Below, piece after piece: positions 49,101-61,600 of a stretch of 64,000 nucleotides of DNA. The translations under genes were made by a program, and so were the position numbers. Under the pieces are notes generated by a model. That model did not search any database, was not told the DNA's origin, and worked only from the letters and a program-made list of their open reading frames with translations. The stretch comes from Hydractinia symbiolongicarpus. Lineage: Eukaryota > Cnidaria > Hydrozoa > Anthoathecata > Hydractiniidae. Location of the stretch: positions 32,143,501-32,207,500 of the forward strand of contig NC_079878.1 in the NCBI RefSeq assembly GCF_029227915.1, in the 5' to 3' direction. Every line of letters starts with the position of its first letter. Within the stretch, counting starts at the first letter, position 1.

Positions 49101-52100
49101 ATTTCCCTAACGAATTTTTAAATTACTTTTTCACCACTAAAACGCATGAGACTTGTAGTTTTCAAAAATGTTTTCATTTTTGATGAGACGCTGAATAAAA
49201 AAAGTTTAATCGCCGGCAAACGAAAACCTGCGATTTCCCGTAAATACCGGACTCGGCCCGTATAGTCAAAAGTATACAAAGAGAGTACCCAGGGTGTAAA
49301 CTCATTTCCCGAACGATTTTTTAAATTATTTTTTCACCACTAAAACGCATGAGACTTGTAGTTTTCAAAAATGTTTTCATTTTTGATGAGACGCTGAATA
49401 AAAGAAGTTTAATCGCCTGCAAACGAAAACCTGCGATTTCCCGTAAATCCCGGACTCGGCCCGTATAGTCAAAAGTATACAAAGAAACTACCCAGGAAGT
49501 AAACTAATTTCCCAAACGATTTTTTAAATTATTATTTCACCACTAAAGCCCATGAGACTTGTAGTTTTTAAAAATGTTTTCATTTGTGATGAGACGCTGA
49601 ATAAAAGAAGTTTAATCGCCGGCAAACGAAAACCCGCAATTTCCCGTAAATCCCGGTCTCGGCCCGTATAGTCAAAAGTATACAAGGAAAGTACCCAGTG
49701 AGTAAACTCATTTCCCTAACGAATTTTTAAATTATTTTTTCACCACTAAAACGCATGAGACATGTAGTTTTCAAAAATGTTTTCATTTTTGATGAGACGC
49801 TGAATAAAAGAAGTTTAATCGCCTGCAAACGAAAACCTGCGATTTCCCGTAAATCCCGGACTCGGCCCGTATAGTCAAAAGTATACAAAGAAATTCCCAG
49901 GGAGTAAACTAATTTCCCAAACGATTTTTTAAATTATTATTTCACCACTAAAGCCCATGAGACTTGTAGTTTTTAAAAATGTTTTCATTTGTGATGAGAC
50001 GCTGAATAAAAGAAGTTTAATCGCCGGCAAACGAAAACCCGCAATTTCCCGTAAATCCCGGTCTCGGCCCGTATAGTCAAAAGTATACAAAGAGAGTACC
50101 CAGGGTGTAAACTCATTTCTCGAACGATTTTTTAAATTATTTTTTCACCACTAAAACGCATGAGACTTGTAGTTTTAAAAAATGTTTTCATTTTTGATGA
50201 GACGCTGAATAAAAGAAGTTTAATCGCCTGCAAACGAAAACCTGCGATTTCCTGTAAATCCCGGACTCGGCCCGTATAGTCAAAAGTTTACAAAGGGAGT
50301 ACCCAGGGTGTAAACTCATTTCCCGAACGATTTTTTAAATTATTTTTTCACCACTAAAACGCCTGAGACTTGTAGTTTTCAAAAATGTTTTCATTTTTGA
50401 TGAGACGCTGAATAAAAGAAGTTTAATCGCCTGCAAACGAAAACCTGCGATTTCCCGTAAATCCCGGACTCGGCCCGTATAGTCAAAAGTATACAAAGAA
50501 AGTACCCAGGGAGTAAACTAATTTCCCAAACGATTTTTTAAATTATTATTTCACCACTAAAGCCCATGAGACTTGTAGTTTTTAAAAATGTTTTCAATTG
50601 TGATGAGACGCTGAATAAAAGAAGTTTAATCGCCGGCAAACGAAAACCCGCAATTTCCCGTAAATCCCGGTCTCGGCCCGTATAGTCAAAAGTATACAAG
50701 GAAAGTACCCAGTGAGTTAACTCATTTCCCTAACGAATTTTTAAATTAATTTTTCACCACTAAAACGCATGAGACTTGTAGTTTTCAAAAATGTTTTTAT
50801 TTTTGATGAGACGCTGAATAAAAGAAGTTTAATCGCCGGCAAACGAAAACCTGCGATTTCCCGTAAATCCCGGACTCGGCCCGTATAGTCAAAAGTATAC
50901 AAAGAGAGTACCCAGGGTGTAAACTCATTTCTCGAACGATTTTTTAAATTATTTTTTCACCACTAAAACGCATGAGACTTGTAGTTTTCAAAAATGTTTT
51001 CATTTTTGATGAGACGCTGAATAAAAGAACTTTAATCGCCGGCAAACGAAAACCCGCAATTTCCCGTAAACCCCGGTCTCGGCCCGTATAGTCAAAAGTA
51101 TACAAGGAAAGTACCCAGTGAGTAAACTCATTTCCCTAACGAATTTTTAAATTACTTTTTCACCACTAAAACGCATGAGACTTGTAGTTTTCAAAAATGT
51201 TTTCATTTTTGATGAGACGCTGAATAAAAAAAGTTTAATCGCCGGCAAACGAAAACCTGCGATTTCCCGTAAATCCCGGACTCGGCCCGTATAGTCAAAA
51301 GTATACAAAGAGAGTACCCAGGGTGTAAACTCATTTCCCGAACGATTTTTTAAATTATTTTTTCACCACTAAAACGCATGAGACTTGTAGTTTTCAAAAA
51401 TGTTTTCATTTTTGATGAGACGCTGAATAAAAGAAGTTTAATCGCCTGCAAACGAAAACCTGCGATTTCCCGTAAATCCCGGACTCGGCCCGTATAGTCA
51501 AAAGTATACAAAGAAACTACCCAGGAAGTAAACTAATTTCCCAAACGATTTTTTAAATTATTATTTCACCACTAAAGCCCATGAGACTTGTAGTTTTTAA
51601 AAATGTTTTCATTTGTGATGAGACGCTGAATAAAAGAAGTTTAATCGCCGGCAAACGAAAACCCGCAATTTCCCGTAAATCCCGGTCTCGGCCCGTATAG
51701 TCAAAAGTATACAAGGAAAGTACCCAGTGAGTAAACTCATTTCCCTAACGAATTTTTAAATTATTTTTTCACCACTAAAACGCATGAGACATGTAGTTTT
51801 CAAAAATGTTTTCATTTTTGATGAGACGCTGAATAAAAGAAGTTTAATCGCCTGCAAACGAAAACTTGCGATTTCCCGTAAATCCCGGACTCGGCCCGTA
51901 TAGTCAAAAGTATACAAAGAAAGTACCCAGGGAGTAAACTAATTTCCCAAACGATTTTTTAAATTATTATTTCACCACTAAAGCCCATGAGACTTGTAGT
52001 TTTTAAAAATGTTTTCATTTGTGATGAGACGCTGAATAAAAGAAGTTTAATCGCCGGCAAACGAAAACCCGCAATTTCCCGTAAATCCCGGTCTCGGCCC

Positions 52101-53300
52101 GTATAGTCAAAAGTATACAAAGAGAGTACCCAGGGTGTAAACTCATTTCCCGAACGATTTTTTAAATTATTTTTTCACCACTAAAACGCATGAGACTTGT
52201 AGTTTTAAAAAATGTTTTCATTTTTGATGAGACGCTGAATAAAAGAAGTTTAATCGCCTGCAAACGAAAACCTGCGATTTCCTGTAAATCCCGGACTCGG
52301 CCCGTATAGTCAAAAGTATACAAAGAGAGTACCCAGGGTGTAAACTCATTTCCCGAACGATTTTTTAAATTATTTTTTCACCACTAAAACGCATGAGACT
52401 TGTAGTTTTCAAAAATGTTTTCATTTTTGATGAGACGCTGAATAAAAGAAGTTTAATCGCCTGCAAACGAAAACCTGCGATTTCCCGTAAATCCCGGACT
52501 CGGCCCGTATAGTCAAAAGTATACAAAGAAACTACCCAGGAAGTAAACTAATTTCCCAAACGATTTTTTAAATTATTATTTCACCACTAAAGCCCATGAG
52601 ACTTGTAGTTTTTAAAAATGTTTTCATTTGTGATGAGACGCTGAATAAAAGAAGTTTAATCGCCGGCAAACGAAAACCCGCAATTTCCCGTAAATCCCGG
52701 TCTCGGCCCGTATAGTCAAAAGTATACAAGGAAAGTACCCAGTGAGTAAACTCATTTCCCTAACGAATTTTTAAATTATTTTTTCACCACTAAAACGCAT
52801 GAGACATGTAGTTTTCAAAAATGGTTTCATTTTTGATGAGACGCTGAATAAAAGAAGTTTAATCGCCTGCAAACGAAAACTTGCGATTTCCCGTAAATCC
52901 CGGACTCGGCCCGTATAGTCAAAAGTATACAAAGAAAGTACCCAGGGAGTAAACTAATTTCCCAAACGATTTTTTAAATTATTATTTCACCACTAAAGCC
53001 CATGAGACTTGTAGTTTTTAAAAATGTTTTCATTTGTGATGAGACGCTGAATAAAAGAAGTTTAATCGCCGGCAAACGAAAACCCGCAATTTCCCGTAAA
53101 TCCCGGTCTCGGCCCGTATAGTCAAAAGTATACAAAGAGAGTACCCAGGGTGTAAACTCATTTCCCGAACGATTTTTTAAATTATTTTTTCACCACTAAA
53201 ACGCATGAGACTTGTAGTTTTAAAAAATGTTTTCATTTTTGATGAGACGCTGAATAAAAGAAGTTTAATCGCCTGCAAACGAAAACCTGCGATTTCCTGT
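49100..53300 (-). repeat. Overlapping 2,029-bp and 1,015-bp repeat offsets
   Basis: Ten-monomer offset: aattactttttcacc at 49,121 and 51,150, aaagaaactaccc at 49,481 and 51,510, gagacatgtag at 49,761 and 51,790. A five-monomer offset follows, with aaagaaactaccc again at 52,525 and catgtag at 52,805. In the first copy the run acaaagaaattcccagg (about 49,885) is a private 3-bp contraction. Confidence 0.75.
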
Positions 53301-56100
53301 AAATCCCGGACTCGGCCCGTATAGTCAAAAGTTTACAAAGGGAGTACCCAGGGTGTAAACTCATTTCCCGAACGATTTTTTAAATTATTTTTTCACCACT
53401 AAAACGCATGAGACTTGTAGTTTTAAAAAATGTTTTCATTTTTGATGAGACGCTGAATAAAAGAAGTTTAATCGCCTGCAAACGAAAACCTGCGATTTCC
53501 TGTAAATCCCGGACTCGGCCCGTATAGTCAAAAGTTTACAAAGGGAGTACCCAGGGTGTAAACTCATTTCCCGAACGATTTTTTAAATTATTTTTTCACC
53601 ACTAAAACGCATAAGACTTGTAGTTTTCAAAAATGTTTTCATTTTTGATGAGACGCTGAATAAAAGAAGTTTAATCGCCTGCAAACGAAAACCTGCAATT
53701 TCCCGTAAATCCCGGACTCGGCCCGTATAGTCAAAAGTATACAAAGAAAGTACCCAGGGAGTAAACTAATTTCCCAAACGATTTTTTAAATTATTATTTC
53801 ACCACTAAAGCCCATGAGACTTGTAGTTTTTAAAAATGTTTTCATTTGTGATGAGACGCTGAATAAAAGAAGTTTAATCGCCGGCAAACGAAAACCCGCA
53901 ATTTCCCGTAAATCCCGGTCTCGGCCCGTATAGTCAAAAGTATACAAGGAAAGTACCCAGTGAGTAAACTCATTTCCCTAACGAATTTTTAAATTAATTT
54001 TTCACCACTAAAACGCATGAGACTTGTAGTTTTCAAAAATGTTTTTATTTTTGATGAGACGCTGAATAAAAGAAGTTTAATCGCCGGCAAACGAAAACCT
54101 GCGATTTCCCGTAAATCCCGGACTCGGCCCGTATAGTCAAAAGTATACAAAGAGAGTACCCAGGGTGTAAACTCATTTCTCGAACGATTTTTTAAATTAT
54201 TTTTTCACCACTAAAACGCATGAGACTTGTAGTTTTCAAAAATGTTTTCATTTTTGATGAGACGCTGAATAAAAGAACTTTAATCGCCTGCAAACGAAAA
54301 CCTGCGATTTCCCGTAAATCCCTGACTCGGCCCGTATAGTCAAAAGTATACAAAGAAAGTACCCAGGGAGTAAACTCATTTCCCAAACGATTTTTTAAAT
54401 TATTATTTCACCACTAAAGCCCATGAGACTTGTAGTTTTTAAAAATGTTTTCATTTGTGATGAGACGCTGAATAAAAGAAGTTTAATCGCCGGCAAACGA
54501 AAACCCGCAATTTCCCGTAAATCCCGGTCTCGGCCCGTATAGTCAAAAGTATACAAGGAAAGTACCCAGTGAGTAAACTCATTTCCCTAACGAATTTTTA
54601 AATTATTTTTTCACCACTAAAACGCATGAGACATGTAGTTTTCAAAAATGGTTTCATTTTTGATGAGACGCTGAATAAAAGAAGTTTAATCGCCTGCAAA
54701 CGAAAACTTGCGATTTCCCGTAAATCCCGGACTCGGCCCGTATAGTCAAAAGTATACAAAGAAAGTACCCAGGGAGTAAACTAATTTCCCAAACGATTTT
54801 TTAAATTATTATTTCACCACTAAAGCCCATGAGACTTGTAGTTTTTAAAAATGTTTTCATTTGTGATGAGACGCTGAATAAAAGAAGTTTAATCGCCGGC
54901 AAACGAAAACCCGCAATTTCCCGTAAATCCCGGTCTCGGCCCGTATAGTCAAAAGTATACAAAGAGAGTACCCAGGGTGTAAACTCATTTCCCGAACGAT
55001 TTTTTAAATTATTTTTTCACCACTAAAACGCATGAGACTTGTAGTTTTAAAAAATGTTTTCATTTTTGATGAGACGCTGAATAAAAGAAGTTTAATCGCC
55101 TGCAAACGAAAACCTGCGATTTCCTGTAAATCCCGGACTCGGCCCGTATAGTCAAAAGTTTACAAAGGGAGTACCCAGGGTGTAAACTCATTTCCCGAAC
55201 GATTTTTTAAATTATTTTTTCACCACTAAAACGCATGAGACTTGTAGTTTTAAAAAATGTTTTCATTTTTGATGAGACGCTGAATAAAAGAAGTTTAATC
55301 GCCTGCAAACGAAAACCTGCGATTTCCTGTAAATCCCGGACTCGGCCCGTATAGTCAAAAGTTTACAAAGGGAGTACCCAGGGTGTAAACTCATTTCCCG
55401 AACGATTTTTTAAATTATTTTTTCACCACTAAAACGCATAAGACTTGTAGTTTTCAAAAATGTTTTCATTTTTGATGAGACGCTGAATAAAAGAAGTTTA
55501 ATCGCCTGCAAACGAAAACCTGCAATTTCCCGTAAATCCCGGACTCGGCCCGTATAGTCAAAAGTATACAAAGAAAGTACCCAGGGAGTAAACTAATTTC
55601 CCAAACGATTTTTTAAATTATTATTTCACCACTAAAGCCCATGAGACTTGTAGTTTTTAAAAATGTTTTCATTTGTGATGAGACGCTGAATAAAAGAAGT
55701 TTAATCGCCGGCAAACGAAAACCCGCAATTTCCCGTAAATCCCGGTCTCGGCCCGTATAGTCAAAAGTATACAAGGAAAGTACCCAGTGAGTAAACTCAT
55801 TTCCCTAACGAATTTTTAAATTAATTTTTCACCACTAAAACGCATGAGACTTGTAGTTTTCAAAAATGTTTTTATTTTTGATGAGACGCTGAATAAAAGA
55901 AGTTTAATCGCCGGCAAACGAAAACCTGCGATTTCCCGTAAATCCCGGACTCGGCCCGTATAGTCAAAAGTATACAAAGAGAGTACCCAGGGTGTAAACT
56001 CATTTCTCGAACGATTTTTTAAATTATTTTTTCACCACTAAAACGCATGAGACTTGTAGTTTTCAAAAATGTTTTCATTTTTGATGAGACGCTGAATAAA
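52400..56100 (-). repeat. 1,827-bp nine-monomer higher-order repeat, two copies
   Basis: Offset of 1,827 bp: the rare atggtttcatttttg at about 52,823 and 54,650, gagacatgtag at 52,805 and 54,632, and the paired gtttacaaagggag units (about 53,330 and 53,533; 55,157 and 55,360). The two 203-bp-spaced gtttacaaagggag units are themselves a single-monomer duplication within each block. Confidence 0.77.
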
Positions 56101-56830
56101 AGAACTTTAATCGCCTGCAAACGAAAACCTGCGATTTCCCGTAAATCCCTGACTCGGCCCGTATAGTCAAAAGTATACAAAGAAAGTACCCAGGGAGTAA
56201 ACTCATTTCCCAAACGATTTTTTAAATTATTATTTCACCACTAAAGCCCATGAGACTTGTAGTTTTTAAAAATGTTTTCATTTGTGATGAGACGCTGAAT
56301 AAAAGAAGTTTAATCGCCGGCAAACGAAAACCCGCAATTTCCCGTAAATCCCGGTCTCGGCCCGTATAGTCAAAAGTATACAAGGAAAGTACCCAGTGAG
56401 TAAACTCATTTCCCTAACGAATTTTTAAATTAATTTTTCACCACTAAAACGCATGAGACTTGTAGTTTTCAAAAATGTTTTTATTTTTGATGAGACGCTG
56501 AATAAAAGAAGTTTAATCGCCGGCAAACGAAAACCTGCGATTTCCCGTAAATCCCGGACTCGGCCCGTATAGTCAAAAGTATACAAAGAGAGTACCCAGG
56601 GTGTAAACTCATTTCTCGAACGATTTTTTAAATTATTTTTTCACCACTAAAACGCATGAGACTTGTAGTTTTCAAAAATGTTTTCATTTTTGATGAGACG
56701 CTGAATAAAAGAACTTTAATCGCCTGCAAACGAAAACCTGCGATTTCCCGTAAATCCCTGACTCGGCCCGTATAGTCAAAAGTATACAAAGAAAGTACCC
56801 AGGGAGTAAACTCATTTCCCAAACGATTTT
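55600..56830 (-). repeat. 609-bp trimer duplication
   Basis: Three monomers repeated at +609: 56,019-56,213 matches 56,628-56,822, with aagaactttaatcgcctgc and aatccctgactcgg in both. The same trimer end also lies at 54,192-54,386. Confidence 0.75.
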
Positions 56831-58699
56831 TTAAATTATTATTTCACCACTAAAGCCCATGAGACTTGTAGTTTCTAAAAATGTTTTCATCTTTGATGAG
56901 ACGCTGAATAAAAGAAGTTTAATCGCCGGCAAACGAAAACCCGCGATTTCCCGTAAATCCCGGACTCGGCCCGTATTGTCAAAAGTATACAAGGTAAGTA
57001 CCCAGTGAGTAAACTCATTTCCCGAACGAACTTTTAAATTATTTTTTCACCACTAAAACGCATAAGACTTGTAGTTTTCAGAAATGTTTTCATTTTTGAT
57101 GAGACGCTTAATGAAAGTGGTTTAATCGCCGGCAAACGAAAACCCGCGATTTCCCGTAAATCCCGGGCTTGGCCCGGGATAGTCGAATGTATACAAAGAA
57201 AGTACCCTGTGAGTAAACTCATTTCCAAAACGATTTTTTAAATTATCTATTCACCACTAAAACGCTTGAGACTTGTAGTTTTCAAAAATGTTTTCATTTT
57301 TGATGAGACGCTAAATAAAAGAAGTTTAATCGCCGGCAAACGAAAACCCGCCATTTCCCGTAAATCCCGGACTCGGCCCGTATAGTCAAAAGTATACAAA
57401 GAAAGTACCCTGTGAGTAAACTCATTTCCAAAACGATTTTTTAAATTATCTATTCACCACTAAAACGCTTGATACTTGTAGTTTTCAAAAATGTTTTCAT
57501 TTTTGATGAGACGCTGAATAAAAGAAGTTTAATCGCCGGCAAACGAAAACCTGCGATTTCCCGTAAATCCCGGACTCGGCCCGTATAGTCAAAAGTATAC
57601 AAAGAAAGTACCCAGGAAGTAAACTAATTTCCCAAACGATTTTTTAAATTATTATTTCATCACTAAAGCCCATGAGACTTGTGGTTTTTAAAAATGTTTT
57701 CATTTTTGATGAAACGCTGAATAAAAGAAGTTTAATCGCCGGCAAACGAAAACCCGCAATTTCCCGTAAATCCCGGTCTCGGCCCGTATAGTCAAAAGTA
57801 TACAAGGAAAGTACCCAGTGAGTAAACTCATTTCCCCAACGAATTTTTAAATTATTATTTCACCACTAAAGCCCATGAGACTTGTAGTTTTTAAAAATGT
57901 TTTCATTTGTGATGAGACGCTGAATAAAAGAAGTTTAATCGCAGGCAAACGAAAACCTGCGATTTCCCGTAAATCCCTGACTCGGCCCGTATAGTCAAAA
58001 GTATACAAAGAAAGTACCCAGGGAGTAAACTCATTTCCCAAACGATTTTTTAAATTATTATTTCACCACTAAAGCCCATGAGACTTGTAGTTTCTAAAAA
58101 TGTTTTCATCTTTGATGAGACGCTGAATAAAAGAAGTTTAATCGCCGGCAAACGAAAACCCGCGATTTCCCGTAACTCCCGGACTCGGCCCGTATTGTCA
58201 AAAGTATACAAGGTAAGTACCCAGTGAGTAAACTCATTTCCCGAACGAACTTTTAAATTATTTTTTCACCACTAAAACGCATAAGACTTGTAGTTTTCAG
58301 AAATGTTTTCATTTTTGATGAGACGCTTAATGAAAGTGGTTTAATCGCCGGCAAACGAAAACCCGCGATTTCCCGTAAATCCCGGGCTTGGCCCGTATAG
58401 TCGAATGTATACAAAGAAAGTACCCTGTGAGTAAACTCATTTCCAAAACGATTTTTTAAATTATCTATTCACCACTAAAACGCTTGAGACTTGTAGTTTT
58501 CAAAAATGTTTTCATTTTTGATGAGACGCTAAATAAAAGAAGTTTAATCGCCGGCAAACGAAAACCCGCCATTTCCCGTAAATCCCGGACTCGGCCCGTA
58601 TAGTCAAAAGTATACAAAGAAAGTACCCGGGGTGTAAACTCATTTCCCGAACGATCTTTTAAATTATTATTTCACCACTAAAGCCCATGAGACTTGTAG

Positions 58700-61600
58700 T
58701 TTTTAAAAATGTTTTCATTTTTGATGAGACGCTTAATAAAAGAGGTTTAATCGCCGGCAAACTAAACCCGCGATTTCCCGTAAATCCCGGGCTTGGCCCG
58801 TATAGTCGAATGAATACAAAGAAAGTACCCAGGAAGTAAATTCATTTCCCGAACGATTTTTTAAATTTTTTTTTCACCACTAAAATGCATGAGACTTGTA
58901 GTTTTCAAAAATGTTTTCATTTTTGATGAAACGCTGAATAAAAGAAGTTTAATCGCCGGCAAACGAAAACCTGCGATTTCCCGTAAATCCCGGACTCGGC
59001 CCGTATAGTCAAAAGTATACAAAGAAAGTACCCAGGAAGTAAACTAATTTCCCAAACGATTTTTTAAATTATTATTTCATCACTAAAGCCCATGAGACTT
59101 GTAGTTTTTAAAAATGTTTTCATTTTTGATGAGACGCTGAATAAAAGAAGTTTAATCGCCGGCAAACGAAAACCCGCAATTTCCCGTAAATCCCGGTCTC
59201 GGCCCGTATAGTCAAAAGTATACAAGGAAAGTACCCAGTGAGTAAACTCATTTCCCCAACGAATTTTTAAATTATTATTTCACCACTAAAGCCCATGAGA
59301 CTTGTAGTTTTTAAAAATGTTTTCATTTGTGATGAGACGCTGAATAAAAGAAGTTTAATCGCAGGCAAACGAAAACCCGCAATTTCCCGTAAATCCCGGT
59401 CTCGGCCCGTATAGTCAAAAGTATACAAGGAAAGTACCCAGTGAGTAAACTCATTTCCCTAACGAATTTTTAAATTATTTTTTCACCACTAAAACGCATA
59501 AGACTTGTAGTTTTCAAAAATGTTTTCATTTTTGATGAGACGCTGAATAAAAGAAGTTTAATCGCCGGCAAACGAAAACCTGCGATTTCCCGTAAATTCC
59601 GGACTCGGCCCGTATAGTCAAAAGTATACAAAGAGAGTACCCAGGGTGTAAACTCATTTCCCGAACAATTTTTTAAATTATTTTTTCACCACTAAAACGC
59701 ATGAGACTTGTAGTTTTAAAAAATGTTTTCATTTTTGATGAGACGCTGAATAAAAGAAGTTTAATCGCCTGCAAACGAAAACCTGCGATTTCCCGTAAAT
59801 CCCGGACTCGGCCCGTTTAGTCAAAAGTACACAAAGAAAGTACCCAAGGAGTAAACTAATTTCCCAAACGATTTTTTAAATTATTATTTCACCACTAAAG
59901 CCCATGAGACTTGTAGTTTTTAAAAATGTTTTCATTTGTGATGAGACGCTGAATAAAAGAAGTTTAATCGCCGGCAAACGAAAACCCGCAATTTCCCGTA
60001 AATCCCGGGCTCGGCCCGTATAGCCAAAAGTATACAAGGAAAGTACCCAGTGAGTAAACTCATTTCCCTAACGAATTTTTAAATTATTTTTTCACCACTA
60101 AAACGCATGAGACTTGTAGTTTTCAAAAATGTTTTCATTTTTGATGAGACGCTGAATAAAAGAAGTTTAATCGCTTGCAAACGAAAACCTGCGATTTCCC
60201 GTAAATCCCGGACTCGGCCCGTATAGTCAAAAGTATACAAAGAAAGTACCCAGGAAGTAAACTCATTTCCCAAACGATTTTTTAAATTATTATTTCACCA
60301 CTAAAGCCCATGAGAATTGTAGTTTCTAAAAATGTTTTCATCTTTGATGAGACGCTGAATAAAAGAAGTTTAATCGCCGGCAAACGAAAACCCGCGATTT
60401 CCCGTAAATCCCGGACTCGGCCCGTATAGTCAAAAGTATACAAGGTAAGTACCCAGTGAGTAAACTCATTTCCCGAACGAACTTTTAAATTATTTTTTCA
60501 CCACTAAAACGCATAAGACTTGTAGTTTTCAGAAATGTTTTCATTTTTGATGATACGCTTAATGAAAGTGGTTTAATCGCCGGCAAACGAAAACCCGCGA
60601 TTTCCCGTAAATCCCGGGCTTGGCCCGTATAGTCGAATGTATACAAAGAAAGTACCCTGTGAGTAAACTCATTTCCAAAACGATTTTTTAAATTATCTAT
60701 TCACCACTAAAACGCTTAAGACTTGTAGTTTTCAAAAATGTTTTCATTTTTGATGAGACGCTAAATAAAAGAAGTTTAATCGCCGGCAAACGAAAACCCG
60801 CCATTTCCCGTAAATCCCGGACTCGGCCCGTATAGTCAAAAGTATACAAAGAAAGTACCCGGGGTGTAAACTCATTTCCCGAACGATCTTTTAAATTATT
60901 ATTTCACCTCTAAAGCCCATGAGACTTGTAGTTTTTAAAAATGTTTTCATTTTTGATGAGACGCTTAATAAAAGAGGTTTAATCGCCGGCAAACGAAACC
61001 CGCGATTTCCCGTAAATCCCGGGCTTGGCCCGTATAGTCGAATGTATACAAAGAAAGTACCCAGGAAGTAAACTCATTTCCCGAACGATTTTTTAAATTT
61101 TTTTTTCACCACTAAAACGCATGAGACTTGTAGTTTTCAAAAATGTTTTCATTTTTGATGAAACGCTGAATAAAAGAAGTTTAATCGCCGGCAAACGAAA
61201 ACCTGCGATTTCCCGTAAATCCCGGACTCGGCCCGTATAGTCAAAAGTATACAAAGAGAGTACCCAGGGTGTAAACTCATTTCCCGAACAATTTTTTAAA
61301 TTATTTTTTCACCACTAAAACGCATGAGACTTGTAGTTTTAAAAAATGTTTTCATTTTTGATGAGACGCTGAATAAAAGAAGTTTAATCGCCTGCAAACG
61401 AAAACCTGCGATTTCCCGTAAATCCCGGACTCGGCCCGTTTAGTCAAAAGTACACAAAGAAAGTACCCAAGGAGTAAACTAATTTCCCAAACGATTTTTT
61501 AAATTATTATTTCACCACTAAAGCCCATGAGACTTGTAGTTTTTAAAAATGTTTTCATTTGTGATGAGACGCTGAATAAAAGAAGTTTAATCGCCGGCAA

